This document shows, one piece after another, positions 15,923 through 29,141 of a stretch of 64,000 nucleotides of DNA. Each line of letters starts with the position of its first letter. The stretch's first letter is position 1. Origin of the DNA: Noviherbaspirillum saxi (lineage in GTDB: Bacteria; Pseudomonadota; Gammaproteobacteria; Burkholderiales; Burkholderiaceae_D). The notes beneath the pieces are model-generated. The model was given only the letters and a program-made list of their open reading frames with translations, searched no databases and was not told the origin of the DNA. Made by a program: the position numbers and the translations under genes. The stretch covers positions 186,001 to 250,000 of the forward strand of contig NZ_QYUO01000003.1 in NCBI RefSeq assembly GCF_003591035.1, given 5' to 3'.

Positions 15923-17327
15923 AGACACCCTCCATCCATGCCTTTGCTTGTATGGGGTCCGTAAAGCATACGATGGGCATGCCGGACTGCTCCAGCCAGC
16001 CCTGCCAGCGCTGCACACCTTCGCCGTGCCTGGGCGTGATCAGTAACAACGCGGTATGCATCGCCAGGCGTGCCGCCTCGCAGAGGAAACGCTCCGTACC
16101 GCGATCCGGCGTCGATGCGGCATGACAGACGACGAGCAATGCGCGCGGCCGAAGCAAGGCAAGTTTGTCCAGCATGTCACGGCGCTCGTTGCCTGCACCT
16201 GCGATGTGCTCCAGCAACTCAACCTGCGCCAACACTTGTGGCGGCCATGCTACTTCCGGCGGCAGTTCGAAACCGACCACGACACGCGCCGCGCTGCTCG
16301 CGTCACTCGCCAACGGCGCCACCCTGTGCCGCGCCAGCTGGCGTCGTTCCGGGTCCGTTACCTGCGACTGCTCCATCTCCTCGAAGCGAGCGAGCAACTT
16401 GCTGTAGTACGGATCTGCAGTATCGATATGCAGCCGTCGTAGGCCGCGCCGCCATGCCGTCCAACTCACCATGCCAAGCACTACGCGCGGCAGCAAGCCA
16501 TACACGAAAGCACAGCCGATCAGCCACCATGCCCAAGCCCGATGATCCCCGCCCGGTGCCGCCGGATTGAGTAGCGTGGCAGCATCCGGCAGTGGGAAGC
16601 CTAGCCAGTGCGGCAGCGTGCCGGTCACGGTGACAAAGCGCACAAAGAAATCGGCATCGAGAATCGTCGTCTCCCAGGTCAGCCGGTATTGCTGGAACGA
16701 GAAAGCGAACCAGAGCGCGATCAGGATCAGTACGAAAGCCGCCGCCCACACGGCGTGACTGACGACACCGAACGCCCAGGGCAGCAGCCGCGAACGGCGC
16801 AGCAGCGCATGCGCCGCATTTGTCATCATGGGTGCGTGCGCATTGCGTTCACCCGGTAAGCGCGCGACCAGCCGCAGCAGCAGGTTGCCAAAGGAAAGAT
16901 GTGCGAACATGCCAGAGCCGCTGCCTGAGAGCGTTGCCGCGCCCCAGAACGCCAGGGTAAGCATGGGCATCGCAAGTAGTGCGAAGAAAGCCGTCACGGC
17001 ATTCACGGTGCGGCCACTGCCGATGACGGCAGCGGCGGAACCGTAGGCTGCGAAAAAGGCGAGCAGCGCAAGAAACAGCCCGGCGAACCATGCAAGCTCG
17101 CGCCACCGCTCAAGCTCGCGATCCAGCATCAGCCTGTGCCCGATCAGGCGGGCACGTTCCAGCAAGCGCTCCTCGCGCCCGGTCGCGGTGCGGAAAGCCT
17201 CGCGCAGCGCGGCCTGATCCTCAAGCGGACCTGACTGCTCCATCAGACGGATCGTCTCGGCGATCAATATATCGGCTGCGCGAGAGCGGGCAATTTGGGA
17301 CTCGCGGTTCTTTCTGTCTTGGAGCAT
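15915..17327 (-). CDS. DUF2868 membrane protein
   Basis: The protein has about 470 residues and four or more membrane helices: two around residues 75-140 (WFAGLFLALLAFFAAYG and NAVTAFFALLAMPMLTLAFWGA) and more in the middle (AVWAAAFVLILIALWFAF, AWAWWLIGCAFVYGLLP). A soluble C-terminal part includes VVGFELPPEVAWPP and LLVVCHAASTPDRGTERFL. This matches DUF2868. The next gene's start codon lies inside its last codons. The start at 17327 (MLQDRKNR) is where the conserved sequence begins; the ribosome site is weak, and an earlier start at 17396 is not excluded. Confidence 0.75.
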   Translation of the reverse strand: MLQDRKNRESQIARSRAADILIAETIRLMEQSGPLEDQAALREAFRTATGREERLLERARLIGHRLMLDRELERWRELAWFAGLFLALLAFFAAYGSAAAVIGSGRTVNAVTAFFALLAMPMLTLAFWGAATLSGSGSGMFAHLSFGNLLLRLVARLPGERNAHAPMMTNAAHALLRRSRLLPWAFGVVSHAVWAAAFVLILIALWFAFSFQQYRLTWETTILDADFFVRFVTVTGTLPHWLGFPLPDAATLLNPAAPGGDHRAWAWWLIGCAFVYGLLPRVVLGMVSWTAWRRGLRRLHIDTADPYYSKLLARFEEMEQSQVTDPERRQLARHRVAPLASDASSAARVVVGFELPPEVAWPPQVLAQVELLEHIAGAGNERRDMLDKLALLRPRALLVVCHAASTPDRGTERFLCEAARLAMHTALLLITPRHGEGVQRWQGWLEQSGMPIVCFTDPIQAKAWMEGVYG

Positions 17328-17795
17328 TGGCTGGCATACCTGGACTAGGCAGGAAAGGGGCGAAGGGGAAATCTTAACAGTACGATGCTTCCGCAAACCG
17401 GATTCCGGTCAAGCGGCGCTTTTTTCGTTTAACCCGGACGCCGAAAGAGACAGAGGAGCGCTTGTGAAGCATCTGGCGGTCGCTACGCAGTTCGCAAAGG
17501 CTCTATACGTGCGAAAGCTTTTCAAAAAAGCATGTCCTGACACACTTATTTGACGCTGGGGCATTCGCTTCCTAACAGGAAATTAATGTTCCATGAAGCG
17601 GGAGTTTGCCTATGAGTTTGATGGAGGTCTAGCGGAAGCTTGTCGATCAGATAGATGCACGAACATTCACATTGTCGTTTGGAACTGTTTTGGCTTGTCC
17701 CTGGTCCTAGACATTCTTTTCAAATTATCCATGCGTACACAGAAGCTTTGCTCTGTGGAGCATGTATTACATACAACTCATCCAGATACGGCTTT
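17328..17795. other. Intergenic region between divergent genes
   Basis: No supported gene. It separates the DUF2868 operon (minus) from a small basic protein gene (plus) and must contain the operon promoter. A short ACCGG/CCGGT dyad near 17398 is the only structure noted. Confidence 0.35.
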
Positions 17796-18191
17796 ATGAA
17801 ACAACCGAACAAGTCCCGCGCAGGTAAAAAACGCCGTCAGAAGGGCAATGGGCAAGCGCGCCTGAAGTCAGAACAAGATATATTTCCGAAAAACCTCGAT
17901 CGACTTTCCGAGGCCCCTGAAGCCAATCCACGTGAGCCGGCATCGTTGCGATCTCATGCACGGCGCAAACCGCAGCATGACGAAGGCGAGCAGAAACGCA
18001 AGCTTTGGGAGCGCAAGCAGTCGGAACTTGCGGCTCGACGGATGGTTGCACAGTCACGTCGTGCCGAACAGGAAAGCGTACGCAAACGCAAAATGAGAAT
18101 CGTGTACAGCATTACAGGCACGGTCGTCATGGCGCTGGTTTGCGCCCTTGCTTGGTATTTTGCATCGGGCGCGATCCAATTCACCGCATAG
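17796..18191 (+). CDS. Small basic single-helix membrane protein
   Basis: This is a 131-residue hypothetical protein. About the first 100 residues are highly charged and Lys/Arg/Gln-rich (KSRAGKKRRQKGNGQARLK, then RKLWERKQSELAARRMVAQSRRAEQESVRKRK) and probably helical or coiled coil. A single C-terminal membrane helix follows (IVYSITGTVVMALVCALAWYFASG). This tail-anchored layout suggests an inner-membrane protein with a nucleic-acid-like basic cytoplasmic part, but no family is recognised. The ribosome site is weak, so the start is uncertain. Confidence 0.5.
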   Translation: MKQPNKSRAGKKRRQKGNGQARLKSEQDIFPKNLDRLSEAPEANPREPASLRSHARRKPQHDEGEQKRKLWERKQSELAARRMVAQSRRAEQESVRKRKMRIVYSITGTVVMALVCALAWYFASGAIQFTA

Positions 18192-18327
18192 CCTTGACGA
18201 GGCGAGCAGCATGACGGCGACGTACGGGACGTGCGCAGTTGCCGGAATCGGGAAGCGGTGGTGTATGTGAAGCGGGGAGTGGTGGAACTGTGGAGCGGTG
18301 GTGCTTGGTGCGTGGGGTGCGCAAAGT

Positions 18328-18361
18328 AAAACGCCCCCAGCGGTGTAGCTGGAGGCGTTTT
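18328..18361 (-). terminator. rRNA operon terminator
   Basis: On the minus strand a stem AAAACGCCTCCAGC with a six-base loop pairs with GCTGGGGGCGTTTT (one mismatch), ending in Ts. It lies 12 bp beyond the 5S gene. Confidence 0.85.
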
Positions 18362-18372
18362 GGGGGGTACGA

Positions 18373-18487
18373 GCCTGACGATGACCTACTTTCACACTGG
18401 TTGCAGCACTATCATCGGCGCGAAGTCGTTTCACGGTCCTGTTCGGGATGGGAAGGGGTGGGACCGACTCGCTATGGTCATCAGGCA
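18373..18487 (-). rRNA. rrf: 5S ribosomal RNA
   Basis: On the minus strand the sequence starts TGCCTGATGACCATAGCG and ends GGTCATCGTCAGGC. The two ends pair, and the conserved CCCATCCCGAACAGG and GATGATAGTGC segments are present. About 115 nt. It follows 23S in the same operon. Confidence 0.93.
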
Positions 18488-18640
18488 TAACTGGTAGTGT
18501 TGCTTGCAGGATCGTTATTGCTAATCCGTCAAACAACGCAATCTGGGAAGAAGTAGTGCGCAGGGGTTCTGCGCTTATTTTGGCGGGCGTGATGTCCAAT
18601 CGGGCATACGCTTCATACTTGTCTATAACTACCAAGGTTA

Positions 18641-21523
<2,883 letters not shown>

Positions 21524-21719
21524 AACGTTGGCTTCTGTCGCCAGAATCCCGTTATAAAGTATGAGTTTGAATATGCCGTAGTCCAGACTACTCGCGTGTT
21601 ACCACGAGAACTCTTTCCTACCTATGATTGATACAATCACAACCCACCAGTATCTCCCAACGCGCTCATCACAAACGCATCAGTCCATACTGATAAATTC
21701 TTTACTACTTCTTCCAGAT

Positions 21720-21728
21720 TGTTAAAGA
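21720..21728 (-). promoter_or_regulatory. boxA antitermination site in the 16S-23S spacer
   Basis: On the minus strand TTCTTTAACA, the consensus NusB/S10 boxA, lies just upstream of the 23S gene, as in other rrn operons. Confidence 0.7.
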
Positions 21729-21754
21729 ACAAAAACAGCCAATGATCTCAAAAG

Positions 21755-21889
21755 ATCAAACCTAAGTTGATGGAGCGGGAAAAGAGTCTCGAACTCTCGA
21801 CCTCAACCTTGGCAAGGTTGCGCTCTACCAACTGAGCTATTCCCGCTTTGTCATATCGCATGACGACATGCGATCAACTTAGGTTTGAT
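21755..21889 (-). repeat. 17-bp perfect inverted repeat bracketing tRNA-Gly
   Basis: ATCAAACCTAAGTTGAT at 21755-21771 and its exact reverse complement at 21873-21889 flank the tRNA-Gly gene. The arm touches the tRNA CCA end. A second perfect hairpin (ATCGCATG, loop ACGA, CATGCGAT, 21855-21874) lies just upstream of the tRNA in transcription order. These probably form processing stems in the precursor RNA. Confidence 0.7.
21771..21846 (-). tRNA. tRNA-Gly (anticodon GCC)
   Basis: A 76-nt cloverleaf on the minus strand with acceptor GCGGGAA pairing with TTCCCGC, anticodon loop TTGCCAA, T loop GTTCGAG and encoded CCA. It lies in the 16S-23S spacer, where tRNA-Ala(TGC) is usual. Confidence 0.95.
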
Positions 21890-21898
21890 ATTTCTACC

Positions 21899-21992
21899 GC
21901 ATAAAGTGGTAGGTCTGATTGGACTCGAACCAACGACCCCTACCATGTCAAGGTAGTGCTCTAACCAGCTGAGCTACAGACCTGCTTTATGC
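21899..21992 (-). repeat. 8-bp inverted repeat bracketing tRNA-Val
   Basis: GCATAAAG at 21899-21906 and CTTTATGC at 21985-21992 flank the tRNA-Val gene almost exactly at its ends, which would extend the acceptor stem in the precursor. Confidence 0.6.
21907..21983 (-). tRNA. tRNA-Val (anticodon GAC)
   Basis: A 77-nt cloverleaf on the minus strand: acceptor AGGTCTG with CAGACCT, anticodon stem CTACC/GGTAG with loop TTGACAT (anticodon GAC), T arm GTTGGTTCGAGTCCAAT and encoded CCA. The body closely resembles known tRNA-Val(GAC). It takes the place normally held by tRNA-Ile(GAT) in the rRNA spacer. Confidence 0.95.
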
Positions 21993-22052
21993 AAATTGGC
22001 TATTTTTCTAACACACCGATAAGTGTGAACGCTTGACGCGATGGCTTTACTC

Positions 22053-23586
<1,534 letters not shown>

Positions 23587-23767
23587 AATCTCTGTTTGTG
23601 CCATTGCTGGCAACCTCCGAAGAGGCGTCGCCCACTCAAAATACTGACAAGTAACATCTTGCGATGCTTACCTATATTTCTTCGTGAGCACTTGATACTT
23701 GTGTAATGCCAATGGCCGAAACCATCAACCCCACCCCACCAAGCGCCCACACTTATCGGCTGTTAGT

Positions 23768-23776
23768 TGTTAAAGA
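23768..23776 (-). promoter_or_regulatory. boxA antitermination site in the rRNA leader
   Basis: On the minus strand TCTTTAACA followed by ACTAACAG matches boxA. Its position in the leader upstream of 16S fits Nus-dependent antitermination. Confidence 0.65.
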
Positions 23777-23917
23777 TCCGCTTGCTCCGACAGAGCGTTG
23801 TGTCTGTCGCCGCCCACTGCAATGCAGGGACCATCTGCTGCGCTTCAAGGACCATTTTGCATCCCTTGCACCCTTCGCTTCCGCGCTTTGTTTGCTGCGT
23901 GTCGTGACGGGAGGCGC

Positions 23918-23947
23918 ACTATAGCAAAGACTTTCGAACTATGCCAA
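23918..23947 (-). promoter_or_regulatory. rRNA operon promoter
   Basis: On the minus strand TTGGCA, 18 bases, then TATAGT, followed by a GC-rich discriminator (GCGCCTCCC). An A/T-rich upstream stretch with a run of As could act as an UP element. Start of transcription would be about 330 bp before 16S. Confidence 0.65.
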
Positions 23948-24197
23948 ATTTTTTTGTGTGTTGAAAAATTGTAAATACATTCAAGCTGTGCTGAACAAGG
24001 CTCGGCTTTTCGAATTCAAATCGGTTTCTTTTGACAATTGTCATGCTTTGTCGGACTTGACGGATAAAAACGTCGGGCACTTTCTCAATGTAGAACAGGT
24101 AAAGGATTTAGTGCGACCAGACCAAATCGATGCGCCCGCACTCTCGCACTCTTCATCCATTTGCATTGCAGACTAGAGCGTTGAGGACGACGGCCGC

Positions 24198-25709
24198 ATG
24201 ATGCACCTAATAATTCCAAAGGCGAAAATGCAAATAACATCGGGATTACTCAAGGCAATCATTTCTCCAATTATTTTTCTTGCCGGATGTGGTGGCAACA
24301 GCACGGACTCGCCATCAACAGCAATCGAAACAGGAGCGACGGCAACTCCTCCTCCAACGTCCGCCGTTACGCCGACCGGGCAAGCCAGTCGTCTTCAAGA
24401 CTCCAGGATCTATACGCTCGATCCGACGGCACTGCCTTTCGGCCCAATGGCAGGTGTGGCGGCTGAAACGGACAGATGGGCCGGCGTTCTAAACGGCAGC
24501 GGTTACCGCATCGAAGTCCCGAAACGATGGAACGGCCGGCTGGTGCTGTACGCCCATGGTTATGATGGTCTGGAGCCTGTCCTGAAAGTATCCGATGTTC
24601 CGATACGCCGCTATCTGGTAGAAAATGGCTATGCATGGGCAGCCGCCAGCTTCAGCAAGAATGGCTATGATGTCCGCGCCGGTGTTGAAGACACCAACGC
24701 CCTCGCGCTAGCATTCACCACCATTGCCGCACAAAACAGCCGTCCTCTGCCGGCGCCGTCGAAGATTTACATCGTCGGAGCGTCGATGGGCGGACATGTC
24801 GCAGCAGCAGCAATCGAACGGGAAACCCTGGAAACAGCAAACAACAAAGTGCGATATAACGGCGCGCTGTCGATGTGCGGTGTTGTGGGCGATACCGATC
24901 TGTTCAATTACGCGACTGCCTACCAGCTCGCCGCGCAGTATCTTGGCGGCCTTCCGGCCACCACGTTTCCAGTCACCGATTTCGCGGGTAAGGAAGAAAG
25001 AATCAAGGATGCACTGTGGCGAATCTTCCCTCTTTTCCCGACAGACCAGGGTCGTAAGCTGAGCGCAGCATTCATCAGTCTGACGGGAGGGCCACGACCC
25101 ATCGCTGAGGACAGCTTCAAGCTGAAACCCTTTCAGGATCCAGTCTGGCGCCGCTTTGGCGACGACGGCACTATCGAAGGCATCCTCACCAAGAACATCG
25201 CGGACACAACGGGCATCGCCTACCAACTCGATGCCGATCCTGCGCTCTCGCCCGAGGAGCAGACGATGAATGCGACTATCCTGCGCGTGACTTCGGCGTC
25301 CGATGCTAATCCCCGACGTACCGACGGATTGCGCTGGGTACCCAAGGTGAACGGGCAATTCGACGTTCCCGTGGTGACCTTGCATTCGCTGGGTGATCTG
25401 TTCGTTCCGTTCAGCATGCAGCAAATCTATAAGAGACGGGCACTGGCAAACGGTAGCGACCGGTGGTTAATCCAACGGGCGATCCGCTCTCCTGGCCACT
25501 GCGACTTCACGATTACCGAACAAGTCGAGGCATTCCAGTCGATGGTGACCTGGGAACAATTCGGCACCAAGCCGGCCGGTGACGATGTGCTCAATCCAGC
25601 GGTCGTAGCCAACGCAAACTATGGCTGCTCCTTCACCAGAAACACGACGGGACCCGACGACTCGGGGGCGCTGAATGCGGTGCGAAAGATATTACCCTCC
25701 TGCCCATAG
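24198..25709 (+). CDS. Secreted alpha/beta-hydrolase lipoprotein
   Basis: This 503-residue protein has a lipoprotein signal (FLAGC, Cys31) and a Thr/Pro-rich linker (about 35-65). An alpha/beta-hydrolase domain follows, with oxyanion segment YAHGYDG at 118-124, nucleophile elbow GASMGG at 194-199 (Ser196), Asp400 (SLGDLFVP) and His434 (SPGHCDF). The triad appears complete, so esterase or depolymerase activity outside the inner membrane is likely; the substrate is unknown. GAGGA lies about ten bases before the ATG. An alternative ATG at 24228 would still leave a lipobox. The gene is alone. Confidence 0.75.
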   Translation: MMHLIIPKAKMQITSGLLKAIISPIIFLAGCGGNSTDSPSTAIETGATATPPPTSAVTPTGQASRLQDSRIYTLDPTALPFGPMAGVAAETDRWAGVLNGSGYRIEVPKRWNGRLVLYAHGYDGLEPVLKVSDVPIRRYLVENGYAWAAASFSKNGYDVRAGVEDTNALALAFTTIAAQNSRPLPAPSKIYIVGASMGGHVAAAAIERETLETANNKVRYNGALSMCGVVGDTDLFNYATAYQLAAQYLGGLPATTFPVTDFAGKEERIKDALWRIFPLFPTDQGRKLSAAFISLTGGPRPIAEDSFKLKPFQDPVWRRFGDDGTIEGILTKNIADTTGIAYQLDADPALSPEEQTMNATILRVTSASDANPRRTDGLRWVPKVNGQFDVPVVTLHSLGDLFVPFSMQQIYKRRALANGSDRWLIQRAIRSPGHCDFTITEQVEAFQSMVTWEQFGTKPAGDDVLNPAVVANANYGCSFTRNTTGPDDSGALNAVRKILPSCP

Positions 25710-26004
25710 CATCGATAGAAAGCCGAGACAGCCAGACTAAGTTCACACGTAGCTCTCAGGCCTCCACGGTTGTTTGAAGCGACGTCCTCTCGTCCGCCCC
25801 GGATGCCTGTCTCAGATCACTAAACTTCGATCAGACATGCCTATAACAGTGGACATTAATCTATATGCGCCATCATTCATGGAAACGATATAAGCAGTAT
25901 AAGGATCCAATGATGGAAGTGGACAGTCCAACAGGCAAGATACTTACAAATGAAAACACAAATATAAAGTTGAAGGTTCCACCTTTTCTCATCAAGGAGA
26001 TCGA
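25710..26004. other. Intergenic region before the BMP-protein gene
   Basis: No supported gene in about 295 bp. A frame reading towards 26050 overlaps the next gene and lacks a ribosome site. Confidence 0.35.
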
Positions 26005-27138
26005 ATGGGTGATAGCAAAAGGCGGAAAATACTCCAGCTGGCACTGTTGACTACCTGCCCGTCATTGATGGCCAAGGCGTTAGGCAAAGACGGTGAAACG
26101 AACTTATCTGCAAACGACGCCGCTCCATCGCGTATCGTTGACCCGGTCAAGGCCGCATTCGTTTATGTTGGACCGGTAGGCGATGGCGGTTGGACTTACT
26201 CGCATGATCAGGCACGCAAGTCTCTTCAGGCTCAATTGGGAGAAAGAGTTGTCACCAGCTATGTAGAGAACGTGCCAGCCGGACGTGATGCGGAAAAGGC
26301 TTTCCGCGATCTGGCTATAAAAGGCAATCGCGTGATTTTTGGTACCTCGTTCGGCTATATGGACGCCATGTTAAAAGTAGCCAAAGATCATCCGAACGTC
26401 AAATTTCATCATGTCGGCGGCAACCAGACTACGGCCAACCTGTCGGTGTACGAAGCGCGTACCTACGAAGGTGCTTATCTTGCCGGCATCCTTGCCGGAA
26501 AGGTCACTAAGACAGGAAAGCTGGGCTTCGTCGGGTCGGTGCCGATACCCGAGGTTTTCCGAAACATCAACGCCTTCACTCTGGGAGCACAATCTGTCCG
26601 GCCCGAAGTTACAACCCAGGTCATATGGGTAAATAAATGGATAGACTTTGCCAAAGAGCGCGAAGCGGCATTAGAGCTTATTCGTCACGGCGCCGATGTG
26701 CTATTGCAGAACACCGACTCCTCCGCCGTGCTGCAGGCTGCCGAGGAAAAGGGAGTAAAAGCATTTGGCTGGGACTCCGACATGAAGCACTACGGATCAA
26801 AGGCTCACGTTGGATCAGCGATCATCGATTGGACGCCTTACTATATGAAGGTGGTGGTCAGCTTGATGCAAAACGCATGGAAGCAGGGAACCATCTGGCT
26901 CGGCGTGCGGCACCATGTCACGCGCATAGCATCACCGAATCCTGAACTGGCTTACGACCTGATTCTGCTGCTTGGTGAGAAGACGCACGAAATGAGAGCG
27001 GGAAGACTACATCCCTTTCAAGGTCCGGTTATTAACCGGGATGGCGGCACGGTGATTGCATCAGGCGTGGTTCCAGATGATGCTGCGCTACGACGGATGG
27101 ATTATTTTGTTAAAGGTGTACAGGGCTCGATGAAGTGA
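26005..27138 (+). CDS. BMP-family (PnrA-like) substrate-binding protein
   Basis: This 377-residue protein has a short leader (KRRKILQLALLTTCPSLMAKA) and a BMP/PnrA domain: KAAFVYVGPVGDGGWTYSHDQAR, FGTSFGYMDAMLKVAKDHPNVKFHHVGG, EGAYLAGILAGKVTKTGKLGFVGS and DVLLQNTDSSAVLQAAEEKGVKAFGWDSDM. Such proteins bind purine nucleosides or similar ligands for ABC importers. No permease or ATPase gene is adjacent, which is unusual; it may serve a distant transporter or act as a sensor. AAGGAG is ideally spaced before the ATG. Confidence 0.8.
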   Translation: MGDSKRRKILQLALLTTCPSLMAKALGKDGETNLSANDAAPSRIVDPVKAAFVYVGPVGDGGWTYSHDQARKSLQAQLGERVVTSYVENVPAGRDAEKAFRDLAIKGNRVIFGTSFGYMDAMLKVAKDHPNVKFHHVGGNQTTANLSVYEARTYEGAYLAGILAGKVTKTGKLGFVGSVPIPEVFRNINAFTLGAQSVRPEVTTQVIWVNKWIDFAKEREAALELIRHGADVLLQNTDSSAVLQAAEEKGVKAFGWDSDMKHYGSKAHVGSAIIDWTPYYMKVVVSLMQNAWKQGTIWLGVRHHVTRIASPNPELAYDLILLLGEKTHEMRAGRLHPFQGPVINRDGGTVIASGVVPDDAALRRMDYFVKGVQGSMK

Positions 27139-27283
27139 GCTTGTCGACCATTTACAGGCGGGTTGACAGTATTTCGTTGCTTCCAACAGATTCCCGTAGC
27201 ACTTTTCTCGCCAATCCAATCAAGGAAAGTCAGTTTTGGAGGGAATAGAGGAACCGACAGCTATGACTGGAACCTTCGATGGG

Positions 27284-27324
27284 AAAAATGACAACGGCCG
27301 CTTTCGCGGCCGCTCAATTGTCAT
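27284..27324 (-). terminator. Terminator of tRNA-Leu
   Basis: On the minus strand TGACAA and GCGGCCGC pair, across a GAAA loop, with GCGGCCG and TTGTCA, followed by five Ts. It lies 5 bp past the tRNA-Leu gene. Confidence 0.8.
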
Positions 27325-27329
27325 CCTGT

Positions 27330-27414
27330 TGGTGCCCAAAAGAGGACTCGAACCTCCACACCTTTCGGCACAGCGACCTCAACGCTGCGTGTCTACCAAT
27401 TCCACCATCTGGGC
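27330..27414 (-). tRNA. tRNA-Leu (anticodon GAG)
   Basis: An 85-nt class II tRNA on the minus strand with acceptor GCCCAGA, anticodon loop TTGAGGT, long variable arm (GTCGCTGTGCCGAAAGGTGT region) and encoded CCA. Confidence 0.95.
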
Positions 27415-27474
27415 CCGGCATTCTTGCTCGCCATTCGAATTGGTTCACACCAAATCCGTATGACATGAGTTACA

Positions 27475-27504
27475 AAAGAGTTAGGGAATATTCCCTAACT
27501 CTTT
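27475..27504 (-). terminator. Terminator of tRNA-Arg (30-bp perfect palindrome)
   Basis: AAAGAGTTAGGGAAT is followed directly by its reverse complement. On the minus strand a TTTTG run follows. It lies 13 bp beyond the tRNA-Arg gene. Confidence 0.75.
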
Positions 27505-27516
27505 CATAGAAACTAC

Positions 27517-27593
27517 TGGTGCGGCTGGCAGGAATCGAACCCACGACCCCTTGGTTCGTAGCCAAGTACTCTATCCAGCTGAGCTACAGCCGC
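27517..27593 (-). tRNA. tRNA-Arg (anticodon ACG)
   Basis: A 77-nt cloverleaf on the minus strand: acceptor GCGGCTG with CAGCCGC, anticodon stem CTTGG/CCAAG with loop CTACGAA (anticodon ACG), T loop GTTCGAT and encoded CCA. Confidence 0.95.
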
Positions 27594-27802
27594 AAGGCGC
27601 AGCAGTATAGCACGAGCATTTTCTATTCGGAAATTTAATTGCATTAATCTTCTGCTCAATGGGGAGCTTTCGTCATCGTGCCGTTATCGCAACAACAGCG
27701 CCGCTTTTTCTCTTTTGCAACTCACAAGTATTGACTGTTATCGATAAAAACGACAAAGATGCTATATGCATCATTGATTTCTGCGGTGAATGCAATCAAT
27801 CG

Positions 27803-28809
27803 ATGGCGAGCCAGCGTGCGGATATAAAAGTGATAAGTGAGAACAAATACAACATCCTGATCGTCGACGACCTGTCGGAGAATCTGCGCCTGCTGACCAA
27901 TATCCTTAGTGCGCATGGTTATACCGTGCATGCGGCCAAAAGCGGCGCGTCCGCGTTGCAATACCTGCAAGCCAATCTCGCTGACCTTGTCCTGCTTGAT
28001 GTGGTCATGCCGGGCATGGATGGATATCAGGTTTGCGAACTGTTGAAATCCGATGAGCGCACGCGCGATATACCGGTTATCTTTCTCAGTTCGGCCGATC
28101 ATGTTTTCAACAAGACCCAGGCATTCAGCAAGGGGGGTGTCGACTACATGCTGAAACCGTTTCATGAAGAAGAGTTGCTGGCGCGGATCAATGTACATCT
28201 AAGCTTGCGCGCCGTCCAAAAGCAGCTGGTAGAACAAAATATCCAATTGCAGAAAGAGATCGTCGAGCGCAAACAGGCGCAGGAAAAGATTCTCTACTTG
28301 GCAACGCATGATGCGCTGACCGGCCTGCCCAATCGGGCCTTGCTGCAGGAGCGGATAAAACGCGATCTTGCACTTGCACGACGCTACCAGCGTGAAGTGG
28401 CGATACTCTTCATCGATCTGGATCGATTCAAGCAAATCAATGACTCGCTCGGGCATCATGTCGGCGATGAACTGCTTAAAGCGGCTGCAGAACGCATGAA
28501 ACGCTGTGTGCGTGAGACGGACAGCCTCGGCCGCCTGGGTGGCGATGAGTTCGTGATCTGTCTACCGGAAATCATCAGTGCAGAAGTCGCGTCTTTAGTG
28601 GCGAAAAAATTCTCAAAGCGCTGGCGGAACCATTCCATATCGAGAATCACGCATTGCATATCAGCGGAAGTATCGGTCTGAGCCTGTATCCGACCGACGG
28701 CGAGGATGAACACACGCTGATGCGCAATGCGGATGCCGCGATGTACCATGCCAAGGAAAAAGGCCGCAGCAACTGCCAGTTCTTTTCGGCGGATGCAGAT
28801 ACGATTTGA
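27803..28809 (+). pseudogene. Response regulator-GGDEF diguanylate cyclase, frameshifted
   Basis: The first frame encodes a receiver domain (ILIVDD; phospho-acceptor Asp in LVLLDVVMPGMDG; MLKPF), a coiled linker and a GGDEF domain with intact RLGGDEF and an RxxD site (RETD). After VASLVAKK the frame leaves the family sequence. In the next frame it continues correctly: ILKALAEPFHIENHALHI, then GLSLYPTDGEDEHTL and NADAAMYHAKEKG, up to a TGA at 28807. The break is in a run of six As (28604-28609) where seven are needed. The conserved C-terminal GGDEF half is thus separated. A sequencing error or slippage is possible. The start at 27803 is a guess; no strong ribosome site is seen. Confidence 0.7.
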
Positions 28810-29141
28810 TTGTCGAGGTGTGATCGCCTGCGATCAGCCGTCCATGCGACGTTCATTAAATCCTTACGGATTTTCAGCGATGGAGTAACTGCGTCAGAAC
28901 GTCTTGAGGCAGGTCCATCCATGATCTTGTCATCGGACCGCATTCCATTTCCTTCGCCTCAACCGGCCAGCCCATCAGCTGGAATTCCCCTTGCCCATTA
29001 GAAAGCGTCGATACCGTTCCATCTCAGAGCGCACTAATTGAAATCATTCATGCACAACTTCGAGGCGATGGTTTGCATATTCACGTTGCTTTCTTAGGCA
29101 GACAAGTAGTACAGGCCTTCGTACCGGCACTACTTGTCTGC
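28810..29141. other. Intergenic region between converging genes
   Basis: No supported gene in about 330 bp. Its right end contains the hairpin at the end of livF. Confidence 0.35.

Larger units (their letters stand above)
23587..24197 (-). other. rRNA leader and upstream intergenic region
   Basis: Contains the 16S leader with boxA (23768-23776) and the rrn promoter (23918-23947). From about 23950 to 24197, ahead of the hydrolase gene, no gene is supported. Confidence 0.5.

Noticed and set aside
23958..24176. Possible small gene between the rRNA promoter and the hydrolase
   Set aside because: No ribosome site or recognised family, and it starts next to the rRNA promoter.
25865..26050. Possible small gene ahead of the BMP protein
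   Set aside because: Overlaps the BMP-protein start, which has an ideal ribosome site; no conserved features.
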